NCBI GenBank assembly: GCA_033764965.1
Contig: JANRIN010000031.1
Coordinates: forward strand, 1-64,000
Length of the DNA stretch: 64,000 bases
Direction: 5' to 3'
Source of the DNA: JSC-12 sp033764965
GTDB taxonomy: Bacteria; Cyanobacteriota; Cyanobacteriia; Leptolyngbyales; Leptolyngbyaceae
Below the pieces are notes generated by a model that worked only from the letters and a program-made list of their open reading frames with translations, did no database searches and was not told the origin of the DNA. Each line of letters begins with the position of its first letter. The first letter of the stretch is position 1. This document shows, one piece after another, positions 7,820 to 16,410 of the stretch. The position numbers were made by a program, and so were the translations under genes.

Positions 7820-8933
7820 TTAAGCATCGACCAGTTGAACTTCCTGACGCAGATATGCCTGAATGAAATCGTCCAGATCGCCATTCATCACGTCAGTAAT
7901 GGCAGTCGTTTCGGCTCCAGTCCGCAGGTCTTTCACCATTTGATAGGGATGGAAGACGTAATTGCGAATTTGATTTCCCCAAGACGCTTCCACCATATCG
8001 CCCCGAATATCGGCAATTTCCTTTGCTTTTTGCTCCTGGGCAATGATTAACAGTTTTGCCTTCAAAATGGCAAGGGCTTTTTCTTTGTTTTGCAGTTGCG
8101 ATCGCTCTTCTGTGCAACGCACCGCCAAACCTGTGGGGATGTGCAAAATCCGCACAGCAGTTTCTACTTTGTTGACGTTTTGCCCACCCTTGCCGCCAGC
8201 GCGGGAGGTCGTAATTTCCAGGTCTTTTTCGGGAATTTCAAGCTGCACGCTATTGTCGATCAACGGCATCACCTCTACCCCAGCAAAGCTCGTTTGCCGC
8301 TTGCCATTTGCATTGAAGGGTGAAATGCGAACCAGGCGATGGGTGCCTTTCTCTGACCGCAAGTAGCCATAAGCATAGCGACCTTCAATTTCCAAGGTGA
8401 CTGACTTAATGCCAGCTTCGTCCCCTTCAGAGATCTCTGCCAGATGAACTTTGTAGCGATGGTCTTCTGCCCAGCGAGTATACATTCGCAGCAACATTTC
8501 AGCCCAATCCTGGGCATCTGTGCCACCCGCCCCTGCATTGATGGTGAGTACGGCTCCTTTTTGGTCGTAAGTACCTGATAGCAACTGTTGCAACTCCCAC
8601 TGATCCAGATCCCGTGCCAGTTGGGTGACGTTGGTTGCTGCTTCTTGCAGTAAGGATGCGTCATCTTCCAACTCCAGCAGTTCCAGTACGGTTCTGGCAT
8701 CTTCTAGATGAGCTTGCCACTGGGCTAACTGCTCCAGGTGGGACTTTAGATCGTTCAACTCCTGTAGCGTTTGTTGGGCGGAGTTTTGCTCATCCCAAAA
8801 ATCCGGTTGGGCAGCCAGTTGTTCCAGGTCTTGAATTTTTGCTTTCAGAGCAGGTACGTCAAAGATAGTCCTGAGCTTTGCCCAGGCGATCGCTTAACAC
8901 GTCAACTTCCCGCTTAATTTCCAATGCTTCCAT
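7820..8933 (-). CDS. prfB: Peptide chain release factor 2, with programmed +1 frameshift
   Basis: RF2 releases peptides at UGA and UAA. The gene starts at the ATG at 8933 (MEALEIKREVDVLSDRLG), reads 24 codons to an in-frame UGA at 8861-8859, and continues in the +1 frame (LDVPALKAKIQDLEQ...). The full product is about 370 residues, the usual RF2 length. The long downstream frame alone lacks the N-terminal domain. The GGQ catalytic motif is in RAGGKGGQNVNKVETAVR. The anticodon-like tripeptide region is not a perfect SPF by eye (RISPFNANG contains it). Expression should be autoregulated, since low RF2 favours the frameshift at its own UGA codon. The DUF3285 gene follows. Confidence 0.95.
8858..8873 (-). 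promoter_or_regulatory. prfB: prfB programmed frameshift site
   Basis: On the minus strand the sequence reads CAGGACTATCTTTGAC. This is the classic CUU-UGA-C slippery stop preceded by a TAT codon and a Shine-Dalgarno-like AGGA. Slipping CUU to UUU in the +1 frame joins the 24-codon leader to the main RF2 frame. The internal SD element is weaker than the AGGGGG of E. coli. Confidence 0.93.
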
Positions 8934-8945
8934 CGTTATCAACAT

Positions 8946-9032
8946 CTCTACGGTCTTGGGGGTTGGAGTTGGGGGTAGGAATTAGGAACCAGGAATTAGG
9001 AACTAGGGATCAGGAGGTAGGGATTTAGGGAT
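8946..9032. repeat. AGGAATTAGGAACCAGG low-complexity spacer repeat
   Basis: Runs of AGGAATTAGGAAC, TAGGGATCAGG and GGGTTGGAG units lie upstream of prfB. The complementary type (CTAATTCCTAATCGC, CCCAATTCC) appears at about 9150-9205. No coding sequence is supported in the 280-nt gap between prfB and the Bax-inhibitor gene. Confidence 0.6.
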
Positions 9033-9076
9033 AACGATGTCTAAGGAAATTTCTGGTAAATAATCTACCCGCTGGC

Positions 9077-9118
9077 TTCGACTTCGCTCAACCAGCTTGC
9101 ACCTTGAGCGAAGTCGAA
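9077..9118. repeat. 15-bp perfect inverted repeat
   Basis: The arms TTCGACTTCGCTCAA and TTGAGCGAAGTCGAA are perfect complements separated by 12 nt. The position, between two minus-strand genes, would allow a strong RNA hairpin downstream of the Bax-inhibitor gene and upstream of prfB. There is no T-run, so it is not a canonical terminator. It resembles dispersed repeats seen in other cyanobacterial genomes. Confidence 0.8.
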
Positions 9119-9213
9119 AGGTAAACTCTTTTCTGGAAATCGCCTAGCACTAATTCCTAATCGCTAATCGTTCATTCCCAATTCCTAGTAGCTAATTCCC
9201 AACTCCCACTCAG

Positions 9214-9942
9214 CTAATCGCGACTATTAATGGCAATCAACAGACGCAAAATGAAAATGAACAGATTGATGTAAGTGAGGTACATCGACAGTGCCGCAGG
9301 GAGGTACTGATCATCTCGGTAAGTACGAGGAAGAATGAAAAAGTCCACAACCGCTGCGCCGACAAACAGCACCACACCAATGCCTGAAATCGCAACTTCC
9401 AGGAAGGTGGGAGTAAAAATGCCAAACACGGAAAACAGCAGTTGGGCAATTAGCACTACAAACAGGGCAATGATGCCCAGTTGCACCGTTTTCGCGAGAG
9501 CCATCCCATCCTTTTCGGAAAGGTTGGAGCCAATCTGCCGACCGGCAATGAAGGTGATGCCACACCCCAAAGCCGCAAATCCAATGCCCCCAATGCCCAC
9601 GTTGGGAGTTTGCAGGGCAACAAAAATCAAGCCCGTCAGGGTATAGCCCACCAACAAGCTATAGGTTGCCAGTAGGGGAAGAGCAACACCGTTCTTGCCT
9701 TTCTCAGCAACATTCATGGAGACGAAAAACAGGACGAGGGATGCGATCGTTGCCACCCAGAAGGTCGGCATGAAGATCCCAGGGTAATTTGTGAGAACCC
9801 CCATACCGCCGTAAACACCAAGCGCTGTCAGGAGCAGCCCGCCGCCCACAAACGGGAGAGCGTTTGCAATCACGTTGGGTCCGATAATTGCTTGACTTCT
9901 AGACTCGCGTACCGCTTGCCGGAAGTTACTTGTATTCGCCAC
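9214..9942 (-). CDS. Bax inhibitor-1 / YccA family membrane protein
   Basis: A 242-residue protein with seven predicted membrane helices after a short polar N-terminus (about residues 1-28). The C-terminal half carries the family pattern (Gly-rich helices, DDQYLPAALSMYLTYINLFIFILRL split over the last two helices), ending with a charged tail. Bacterial members such as YetJ behave as pH-dependent calcium-leak channels, but the function in cyanobacteria is not established. It is monocistronic, about 270 nt from sigF, which is transcribed divergently. Confidence 0.85.
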   Translation of the reverse strand: MANTSNFRQAVRESRSQAIIGPNVIANALPFVGGGLLLTALGVYGGMGVLTNYPGIFMPTFWVATIASLVLFFVSMNVAEKGKNGVALPLLATYSLLVGYTLTGLIFVALQTPNVGIGGIGFAALGCGITFIAGRQIGSNLSEKDGMALAKTVQLGIIALFVVLIAQLLFSVFGIFTPTFLEVAISGIGVVLFVGAAVVDFFILPRTYRDDQYLPAALSMYLTYINLFIFILRLLIAINSRD

Positions 9943-10210
9943 GGGAAATCCTCCCAGATTTATAGAATCAGGTTTTGAGCCTATTTTAGCGTTATCACCA
10001 ACTTTGCATCCGTAGTCGCCTCAAATCCTTTGTTTAAGGCTTTTTGCCATTGCCGCTGCCCTCCCTCTCAAGAGAGTTGACAATCTGAAGATCAGTATTT
10101 ATGCCGACTCCGCTCAAGCCCTCCTTCAGAAGTCCCGTAGATTGACGATGGTACACACCCCCTCTCACTAACGAGAATAAGCTCAACTCTGATGTGAAAG
10201 GTAACTGCAA

Positions 10211-10996
10211 ATGATGGCGACTCAAACCAATGTACGTTCCCACGGTATGGAACTACTGATTGCGTATCACCAGAAACCCTCGGTTAGACTGCGTAACCAA
10301 CTTGTGCAAATGAATGCGGGTTTGGTCAGAAAAATTGCCCATCGGGTGAGCCATCAATGTGCTGAACCCTACGAAGATCTGGAACAAATCGGCTACTTAG
10401 GATTGATTCGAGCTATTGAACGGTTTAATCCCAATCAGGGTTGTGCTTTTAGCTCCTTCGCCGTTCCTTATATTCGGGGCGAGATGCTGCATTTCTTGCG
10501 CGATCGCAGCTCTACCGTTAAGATTCCCCGTCGTTGGCAACAACTCAACAAAGCGGGACAAAAAGTTCGGGAAGAATTGGCTGAGGCTTTCGGTCGCCAA
10601 CCGACAGATGAAGAAGTTGCTGAACAGCTTGGTGTATCGGTGATGGAATGGCGGGAAAGCAAGATGGCGACCAAGAACCGTCTGCCCCTGAGCCTGGATG
10701 CGACGATTAGCCAGCAAGTAGATTCTCCCATGACCTTGGGCGACACCCTGCCCGACGCACACTATCAAAATCTGCAAGTGCTTGAAGAAGATCGGCAACA
10801 ACTTCAGCGGGCATTAAACCAACTAGAAGAAAAAACCCGTCAGGCGATCGAATACGTTTTTATCAACGATTTGTCTCGCAAAGAAGTTGCTGAACGGATT
10901 GGGGTTAGTCCCATGACCGTGACTCGGCGCTTGCATCGTGGAATCCAGCAGATGGTTACTTGTCTGCAACCCCAGGTTTTGCAAACCGATCCTTAA
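10211..10996 (+). CDS. sigF: Group 3 RNA polymerase sigma factor SigF
   Basis: A 261-residue sigma-70 family factor of the SigB/F/G type. Region 2 is clear (LVRKIAHRVSH, YEDLEQIGYLGLIRAIERF, AFSSFAVPYIRGEMLHFLRD). Region 3 includes RQPTDEEVAEQLGVS. Region 4 carries the helix-turn-helix (LSRKEVAERIGVSPMTVTRRL). In cyanobacteria SigF controls pilus, motility and surface-related genes. Two adjacent ATG codons could be the start and no strong ribosome binding site is visible. No anti-sigma gene is nearby. The 268-nt upstream gap shows no supported gene. Confidence 0.93.
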   Translation: MMATQTNVRSHGMELLIAYHQKPSVRLRNQLVQMNAGLVRKIAHRVSHQCAEPYEDLEQIGYLGLIRAIERFNPNQGCAFSSFAVPYIRGEMLHFLRDRSSTVKIPRRWQQLNKAGQKVREELAEAFGRQPTDEEVAEQLGVSVMEWRESKMATKNRLPLSLDATISQQVDSPMTLGDTLPDAHYQNLQVLEEDRQQLQRALNQLEEKTRQAIEYVFINDLSRKEVAERIGVSPMTVTRRLHRGIQQMVTCLQPQVLQTDP

Positions 10997-11046
10997 TTTT
11001 CTCTCTCCTGATTGACTTGTAGACCTTTCACTCTACAACAGACTCT

Positions 11047-11083
11047 AAAGCTGAATCCTGTATGGGTTCAGCTTTCTTGTTGT
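11047..11083 (+). terminator. Terminator-like hairpin after sigF
   Basis: AAAGCTGAA and TTCAGCTTT form a 9-bp stem around an 11-nt loop, followed by CTTGTTGTTT. It lies 50 nt after the sigF stop and just beyond the 3' end of the convergent ubiA gene. It may serve both. Confidence 0.7.
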
Positions 11084-11102
11084 TTAGATAGAAATTGGGG
11101 CG

Positions 11103-11999
11103 TTAACCCAAAATCATGCCTGCCAGCAAAATGAACCCAATCCAGACGTTTTGGCGAAATTGCTGTCCGTAGGTTGTGTGGGGAATGGCGCGTTGGCAAA
11201 GTTGGTAGTAGTGCCATGCCCAGAGCACGATCGCGATCGCCAGGGAAATCCAGAAAGCCCAGTTGAGGGACAAAACGACCCCCAAGCTTGCCAGCAAAAT
11301 TGCTGTTCCCAGATAGAAAACACCCACCGCGTGAGCAGCCGCGTTGCCAAAAAATAACGCGCTGGAGTTAACCCCAATGCGGCGATCGTCCTCCCGATCG
11401 GACATGGCGTAGACCGTATCAAAACCCAGAGTCCACAAAACGGTAGCGCCCCACAGGAGCCAGGTTGCGATTCCCAAACAGGACGTGGGAGCGGGTGTTG
11501 CTCCACAACTTACCGCACTCCAACTGATTAAAACTGCAAAACCCCAGGCGATCGCAAGCACCAGTTGCGGCACCGGAAACACTCGTTTTGCCAAAGGATA
11601 AAGCACAATCACGGGAACCGCTGCAACACAAAGCCAAAACGTCAATGGGTTTAGGTAAGTCGATAAAATCCAGGCACAGAAAAAGGCAATCAGTGCCACC
11701 ACAATTCCCACCTGAACCGACAATGCCCGTGATGCCAAGGGGCGATTACGAGTGCGCTGGACTTTCGGGTCAATATTTCGATCCCACAAATCGTTCACCA
11801 CACAACCTGCGGCGCTAGTTGCCACAGTCCCTAACACAATCACCCCAATTAGCGGCAGGGGAGGCACTCCACCTGATGCCAAAACCACTGCCCACAGAGC
11901 CGGAATCATCAATATCAAGCGTCCGGCTGGTTTGTCCCACCGCAGCAAGCGCAGCACCGTGATCCAGGTTTGTTCGGGACGTTGGGAAGGGGTCAGCAT
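11103..11999 (-). CDS. 4-hydroxybenzoate polyprenyltransferase (UbiA family, plastoquinone pathway)
   Basis: About 298 residues from the ATG at 11999; a TTG 39 nt upstream is an alternative start. It is a membrane prenyltransferase with the two Asp-rich motifs that bind prenyl diphosphate through Mg: NDLWDRNIDPKVQRTRNRP and DREDDRRIG. The starting segment LLRWDKPAGRLILMIPALWA matches cyanobacterial enzymes that attach solanesyl to 4-hydroxybenzoate for plastoquinone. About eight to nine membrane helices are seen. It is convergent with sigF. The lipoprotein gene lies upstream on the same strand. Confidence 0.92.
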   Translation of the reverse strand: MLTPSQRPEQTWITVLRLLRWDKPAGRLILMIPALWAVVLASGGVPPLPLIGVIVLGTVATSAAGCVVNDLWDRNIDPKVQRTRNRPLASRALSVQVGIVVALIAFFCAWILSTYLNPLTFWLCVAAVPVIVLYPLAKRVFPVPQLVLAIAWGFAVLISWSAVSCGATPAPTSCLGIATWLLWGATVLWTLGFDTVYAMSDREDDRRIGVNSSALFFGNAAAHAVGVFYLGTAILLASLGVVLSLNWAFWISLAIAIVLWAWHYYQLCQRAIPHTTYGQQFRQNVWIGFILLAGMILG

Positions 12000-12066
12000 A
12001 GGGGCAGAAGGCGATCGACTCGCAGAACTGGTTAGCAAGATTCTATCGAGTTCTGATAGCCGAATG

Positions 12067-13143
12067 TCAGCGAGCAGATACTTTTTGCTGGGTAGCCCTG
12101 GCGTGTTCGTCGGCTTTTTCCCAAATTGCCCAGACGGTCGATTTCAGGGGGACTTTGGCTCCGCGAATTCCCTGCCGCACTTCCACATCATAGGTTTGTA
12201 GCAGCCGATCGCCGTCAATCAGGGAGAGGGGCACCAGTCGATTGAAAAAATCGCCATTCTGCAGCCAGTCTGCGTTGGCTTCTTTGTGACGCAGGTAGGT
12301 TTGCCAAATCGTGAGAGCAAATTCATAATCGGCGATCGCAGTTTTCATTTCTGCGTAGGCAGGATTGTTTTTTGTGATTGGCGAGTTTTCAATTTCCTGC
12401 TGAAGTGCTTGAAGGGAGCGGACAAACGTTTGATAGTCTTTGTAGTCAATCCCGATCGGATCTTCGGTTTGTCCGGTTAAGGCTTTTGTTTGCAGCGTGT
12501 TCAGGCGGGTGACGCTGGCAGAAAACGCCTCCACCGTAGATAAGAAGGCTTTTTCTGCCTGAATCCGGTGAGCGATCGCCTGATAATTTTGGCGGTAGCC
12601 AGCTAATTTCTCCTGGGCGGCGGCTGAAACGGTAGTCAAAGGCGGAATTGCACTCATCAATCGAGTCGCCCGTCCCCAACGCTCAGAAGCCCGCTGCCAC
12701 ACTTCTAAGGAATGGGGCGGATCTTGGACTGTCACCGCTGCCTGCCATGCAACGGTTTGAGCCTGGTTAAAGTTGTCCATCGCCAACTCTTCATCGGTTA
12801 ACCGCTGGGTGATTGCGTCGTACCGCATGCGGTAATCAGCCAATTTTTGTTGGGCTTGCTTGAAGATAGGGGAGCTTTGGGGAATCGACTCCAGCAACCT
12901 CACAGCTTGCCGCCACTTGCCTCGGGCTGCTTGCCACCGTTCTGCCGGATGGGGTGGTTCCTGCACTAAAACTGCCGCTTCCCATGCCAACTGTCTCGCC
13001 ATGTTCAAACTCTCCTTCGGGGAAATAGTTTGAGCTGAAGCAGTTTCGGCGTGGTTTGAGGGCAAGGTATAGAACGGCTGGGAGCAGCCTGCCAGCATTA
13101 GAAAGCTGGCTGATAGAGTCATCGCCAGACAGGAACGTTTCAT
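12067..13143 (-). CDS. Lipoprotein with internally duplicated helical repeat
   Basis: A 358-residue protein with a type II signal ending in the lipobox LAGC (residues about 17-20). Two homologous units of about 60 residues follow: ARQLAWEAAVLVQEPPHP...LADYRMRYDAI (about 49-112) and AQTVAWQAAVTVQDPPHS...LAGYRQNYQAI (about 127-191). Each has the pattern A-W-x-A-A, V-Q-x-P-P-H, W-x-x-A, I-P, and Q-x-K-L-x-x-Y. The C-terminal half is helical with no recognised domain. It is probably anchored in a membrane facing the periplasm. The start is ATG. I do not recognise a function. Confidence 0.65.
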   Translation of the reverse strand: MKRSCLAMTLSASFLMLAGCSQPFYTLPSNHAETASAQTISPKESLNMARQLAWEAAVLVQEPPHPAERWQAARGKWRQAVRLLESIPQSSPIFKQAQQKLADYRMRYDAITQRLTDEELAMDNFNQAQTVAWQAAVTVQDPPHSLEVWQRASERWGRATRLMSAIPPLTTVSAAAQEKLAGYRQNYQAIAHRIQAEKAFLSTVEAFSASVTRLNTLQTKALTGQTEDPIGIDYKDYQTFVRSLQALQQEIENSPITKNNPAYAEMKTAIADYEFALTIWQTYLRHKEANADWLQNGDFFNRLVPLSLIDGDRLLQTYDVEVRQGIRGAKVPLKSTVWAIWEKADEHARATQQKVSAR

Positions 13144-13326
13144 CTTACGATCAAAATGACTAAGGTCAGGGTAAGGGAATTATTCGGGTTTAAAGATGAA
13201 GATGCTATGAACAGCATAGGAATTCTTCTCCAGTTACTCTTTTACATCCAAAATCACCAAAATCCTGAAATCTGACTGAGTCCCGCTTCTGTTTTAGCAG
13301 TTGATTTACTCATTGGGCGACTACTC

Positions 13327-14052
13327 ATGACTTCTCATCCAAAGCTTTACGAGGGCAAGGCAAAAATCCTTTATGCAACGGATGATGCGGATGTGCTGCT
13401 GACTTATTTCAAAGATGATGCCACTGCCTTTAATGCTCAGAAAAAGGGATCTATCCAGGGCAAGGGGCGGATGAATTGCGCGATCGCCAGCCATCTGTTT
13501 CAACAATTGGCAGCACAGGGAATTCCGACTCATTTTATCGATCAACCCAGCCCCAACGAAATGCGAGTAAAAGCGGTCAAAATTGTGCCGCTAGAAGTAG
13601 TGGTACGAAATATTGCAGCGGGGAGTTTATGTAAACAAACTGGCTTGGCAGAGGGAACTCCAATTCAGCCGCCACTGGTGGAGTTTTACTACAAAAATGA
13701 TGACTTGGGAGATCCACTGCTGACCCACGATCGCTTGCGGTTACTGAAACTCGCGACTCCGGAGCAGGTGGAGCAGTTGCAGGCGATGGCACTTCAAATC
13801 AACGAAATTTTACTCAAATTTTTTGATGAGTGTGAAATTACCCTGGTCGATTTCAAGCTTGAATTTGGCAGCGATCGCGATGGAAACATCATTCTCGCAG
13901 ACGAAATTAGTCCCGATACTTGCCGGTTGTGGAATCAAGCAGAAACCGATCCAAATCGACGAGTCATGGACAAAGACCGTTTTCGGCGGGATCTGGGATC
14001 CGTGGAGTCGGCTTACCAGCAGGTATTAGAACGGGTTTTGGCACATACCTAA
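13327..14052 (+). CDS. purC: Phosphoribosylaminoimidazole-succinocarboxamide synthase
   Basis: A 241-residue SAICAR synthase that ligates aspartate to CAIR in purine synthesis. Recognisable segments are LYEGKAKILYATDD, FKDDATAFNAQKKG, KGRMNCAIASHLFQ, VVVRNIAAGSLCK, LVDFKLEFG, and the ADEISPDTCRLW loop near the C-terminus. Length is normal for bacterial PurC. It precedes the BamA gene by about 100 nt. It is not obviously linked to purD at 21930, which lies on the other strand. Confidence 0.97.
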   Translation: MTSHPKLYEGKAKILYATDDADVLLTYFKDDATAFNAQKKGSIQGKGRMNCAIASHLFQQLAAQGIPTHFIDQPSPNEMRVKAVKIVPLEVVVRNIAAGSLCKQTGLAEGTPIQPPLVEFYYKNDDLGDPLLTHDRLRLLKLATPEQVEQLQAMALQINEILLKFFDECEITLVDFKLEFGSDRDGNIILADEISPDTCRLWNQAETDPNRRVMDKDRFRRDLGSVESAYQQVLERVLAHT

Positions 14053-14160
14053 GTATTGGTACCCATTCATGCGGTAGAATTTGACGGTTTAAGATTAAGT
14101 TCTTTGAACCTGTTTCATCCTTAAATCTGCCTTGAGTTGAGTGTGGTGTGGATTGTGCAA

Positions 14161-16410
14161 ATGAACAAAATGCGACTATCTCCTTTTCTGATGGCGCTGT
14201 TTACCGCGTCTGCTACGTTTGGTATTTCAAACTCTGTCTCCGGACAAACGACTGACATTCCTCAGGAGGCGATCGCACCAACCGCTTCACCATCAGCCAC
14301 CCTGTCCCCCACAGACTTACTACAGGTGTCCCCTATTTTTGCTCAATCGACTCCGGGACAAGAGACCCCCGATCGAATTCGAGTCAATCCCCTTTCTCCA
14401 GGAACTCCCCAACCAACAACCCCCAGCTCGCCCGCTCCAACGCCAGAAGCATCTCCCACTCCTGCGCCGGGAACAGAGGCAACCCCAGCAACCCCAGCAA
14501 CCCCCGCAACCCCTCCCCCCCCCACAGCAGCAGAACCCCGTGTACTCGTGGCAGAAGTCTTAGTGACGGGAGTCGAAGGAGAATATCAAGACGAGGTTTA
14601 CAACGCGATTCAAACCCGTCCTGGTAGAACCACTACACGCTCTCAACTCCAGCAGGACATTAATGCAATTTTCGCTACGGGCTTCTTCTCAAACGTTCGG
14701 GCAGTTCCTGAAGATACGCCTCTAGGGGTAAGAGTCACTTTTGAAGTTGTGCTCAACCCAGTGTTGCAAGCAGTGCAGGTGGAAGGCAATCGCGTGCTGC
14801 CGCAACAGGTGGTGACAGACACATTTCAGGAGCAGTACGGCAGGGTTCTAAACCTCAACGCCTTGCAGGAAGGTATCAAGCGGCTCAACAAGTGGTATCA
14901 GGACAACGGCTATGTGCTGGGGCAAGTCCTGGATTCTCCAGCCGTATCCCCCAGTGGGGTGGTCACGCTTCAGGTGGCAGAGGGCGAGGTTGCAGGCTTA
15001 CGAGTGCGCTACCTCAACAAAGAAGGGAATGAGTGTATTCGGAACGATAAGGGCGGGTTCACGCTAGTTGATCCAGAATCGAAACAACCCATTTTGGATA
15101 AAAATGGCAATCCTACAGGATGCCGCAACCGCACTCGCGAATTTATTGTGACACGAGAATTTGCTACGAAGCCTGGAGATATTTTTAATCGAGCCGCGGT
15201 TGAGCAAGATATTCAGCGGGTATTTGGCTTGGGCATCTTTGATGATGTTCGCCTTGCCCTGGAACCCAGTCCCGATGATCCCCGGAAGGTGGTGATCGTA
15301 CCCACGATCGTTGAAAAGAATACGGGGTCAATTTTCGCCAGCGCCGGGGTTAGTTCCGCCAGCGGTTTGTTTGGGTCGGTCGGTTATCAGCAGCAAAACC
15401 TGGGAGGCAACAACCAGCGCCTGTCCGCTGAGGTTCAAATCGGTCAACGGGAGTTGTTGTTTGACCTGGGCTTTACCGATCCCTGGATTGGAGGCGACCC
15501 ATTCCGCACGTCCTATACAGTCAATTTATTCCGCCGCCGAACAATTTCCTTAATCTTTGACGGCGGCGACCCAGACATTGACTTGCCCAATGGGGATACG
15601 CCTCGAATTCTAAGAACTGGGGGCTTTATTAGCTTCACTCGTCCCTTGAATGGCAATCCTTACCGTAGAGCAGAATGGACGGCTTCCTTAGGATTGCAAT
15701 ACCAGCGGGTGTCGATTCGAGATCGAGACGGTGAACTTAGCCCTCTGGATCAACTCGGCAATGATCTGAGCTTTAGTGGGAGTGGGCGAGATGATTTGCT
15801 CTCCTTGCAATTTGGGATTGTTCAAGATCGACGCAACGACAATCTGCGACCCACTCAGGGCAGTTTCTTGCGGTTGGGGAGCGAACAATTTATCCCGATC
15901 GGATCGGGCAGCATCTTAGGTAATCGTCTCCGGGGCAGCTACAGTTACTACATCCCCACCCAACTGCTCCGGTTGTCTACTGGCTGTCGAGGCACAAACC
16001 CCAGACCCGCCGACTGTCCTCAAACCTTTGCCTTCAACGTGCAAGGCGGGGCATTCCTGGGAGATCTGCCGCCCTACGAAGCCTTCTCTCTGGGGGGGGC
16101 GAACTCGGTTCGGGGTTACGATGAAGGCGATCTGGGGGCAACTCGCTATTTCATCCAGGGCACGGTTGAATATCGTTTCCCTATTTTCTCGATCTTCTCC
16201 GGTGCGCTGTTTGTTGACGGAGCCTACGGCTTTGGTTCTCAAGGCTTAGTACCTGGCAACCCTGGGGGAATTCGGAATAAGCCAGGGCAAGGATTTGGCT
16301 ATGGGGTTGGGGTGCGAGTGCAATCGCCGCTGGGACCGATTCGGGTGGACTTTGGTGTGAACGACCAGGGAGATACCCAGGTTAACTTTGGGATTGGGGA
16401 GCGATTCTAA
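14161..16410 (+). CDS. bamA: BamA/Omp85 outer-membrane assembly protein
   Basis: The ATG at 14161 gives a signal peptide (MNKMRLSPFLMALFTASATF); a TTG 24 nt upstream is possible. Next comes a Pro/Thr/Ala-rich linker (about 70-130). POTRA domains (about 135-420) follow, with signatures such as VEGNRVLPQQVV and ATGFFSNVRAVPE. A 16-strand barrel is expected at about 420-749, with GGANSVRGYDEGDLGA (the conserved VRGY/F loop) and terminal residues NFGIGERF. It inserts beta-barrel proteins into the outer membrane. A nine-C homopolymer lies within the linker at 14515-14523. It overlaps lpxC by one base, starting an outer-membrane operon. Confidence 0.94.
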   Translation: MNKMRLSPFLMALFTASATFGISNSVSGQTTDIPQEAIAPTASPSATLSPTDLLQVSPIFAQSTPGQETPDRIRVNPLSPGTPQPTTPSSPAPTPEASPTPAPGTEATPATPATPATPPPPTAAEPRVLVAEVLVTGVEGEYQDEVYNAIQTRPGRTTTRSQLQQDINAIFATGFFSNVRAVPEDTPLGVRVTFEVVLNPVLQAVQVEGNRVLPQQVVTDTFQEQYGRVLNLNALQEGIKRLNKWYQDNGYVLGQVLDSPAVSPSGVVTLQVAEGEVAGLRVRYLNKEGNECIRNDKGGFTLVDPESKQPILDKNGNPTGCRNRTREFIVTREFATKPGDIFNRAAVEQDIQRVFGLGIFDDVRLALEPSPDDPRKVVIVPTIVEKNTGSIFASAGVSSASGLFGSVGYQQQNLGGNNQRLSAEVQIGQRELLFDLGFTDPWIGGDPFRTSYTVNLFRRRTISLIFDGGDPDIDLPNGDTPRILRTGGFISFTRPLNGNPYRRAEWTASLGLQYQRVSIRDRDGELSPLDQLGNDLSFSGSGRDDLLSLQFGIVQDRRNDNLRPTQGSFLRLGSEQFIPIGSGSILGNRLRGSYSYYIPTQLLRLSTGCRGTNPRPADCPQTFAFNVQGGAFLGDLPPYEAFSLGGANSVRGYDEGDLGATRYFIQGTVEYRFPIFSIFSGALFVDGAYGFGSQGLVPGNPGGIRNKPGQGFGYGVGVRVQSPLGPIRVDFGVNDQGDTQVNFGIGERF
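14515..14523 (+). repeat. C9 homopolymer in bamA linker
   Basis: Nine consecutive C residues encode prolines in the N-terminal linker, just before the first POTRA domain. The frame is intact in this sequence. Confidence 0.9.

Noticed and set aside
10034..10243. 69-codon minus-strand frame upstream of sigF
   Set aside because: No recognisable protein features, overlaps the sigF start, and is likely the sigF promoter and leader region.
12060..12201. Plus-strand frame extending over the ubiA/lipoprotein junction
   Set aside because: It is antisense to two well-supported genes and has no family features.
14343..14525. Gly/Val-rich minus-strand frame opposite the bamA linker
   Set aside because: It is the reverse reading of the Pro/Ala-rich linker, with no independent support.
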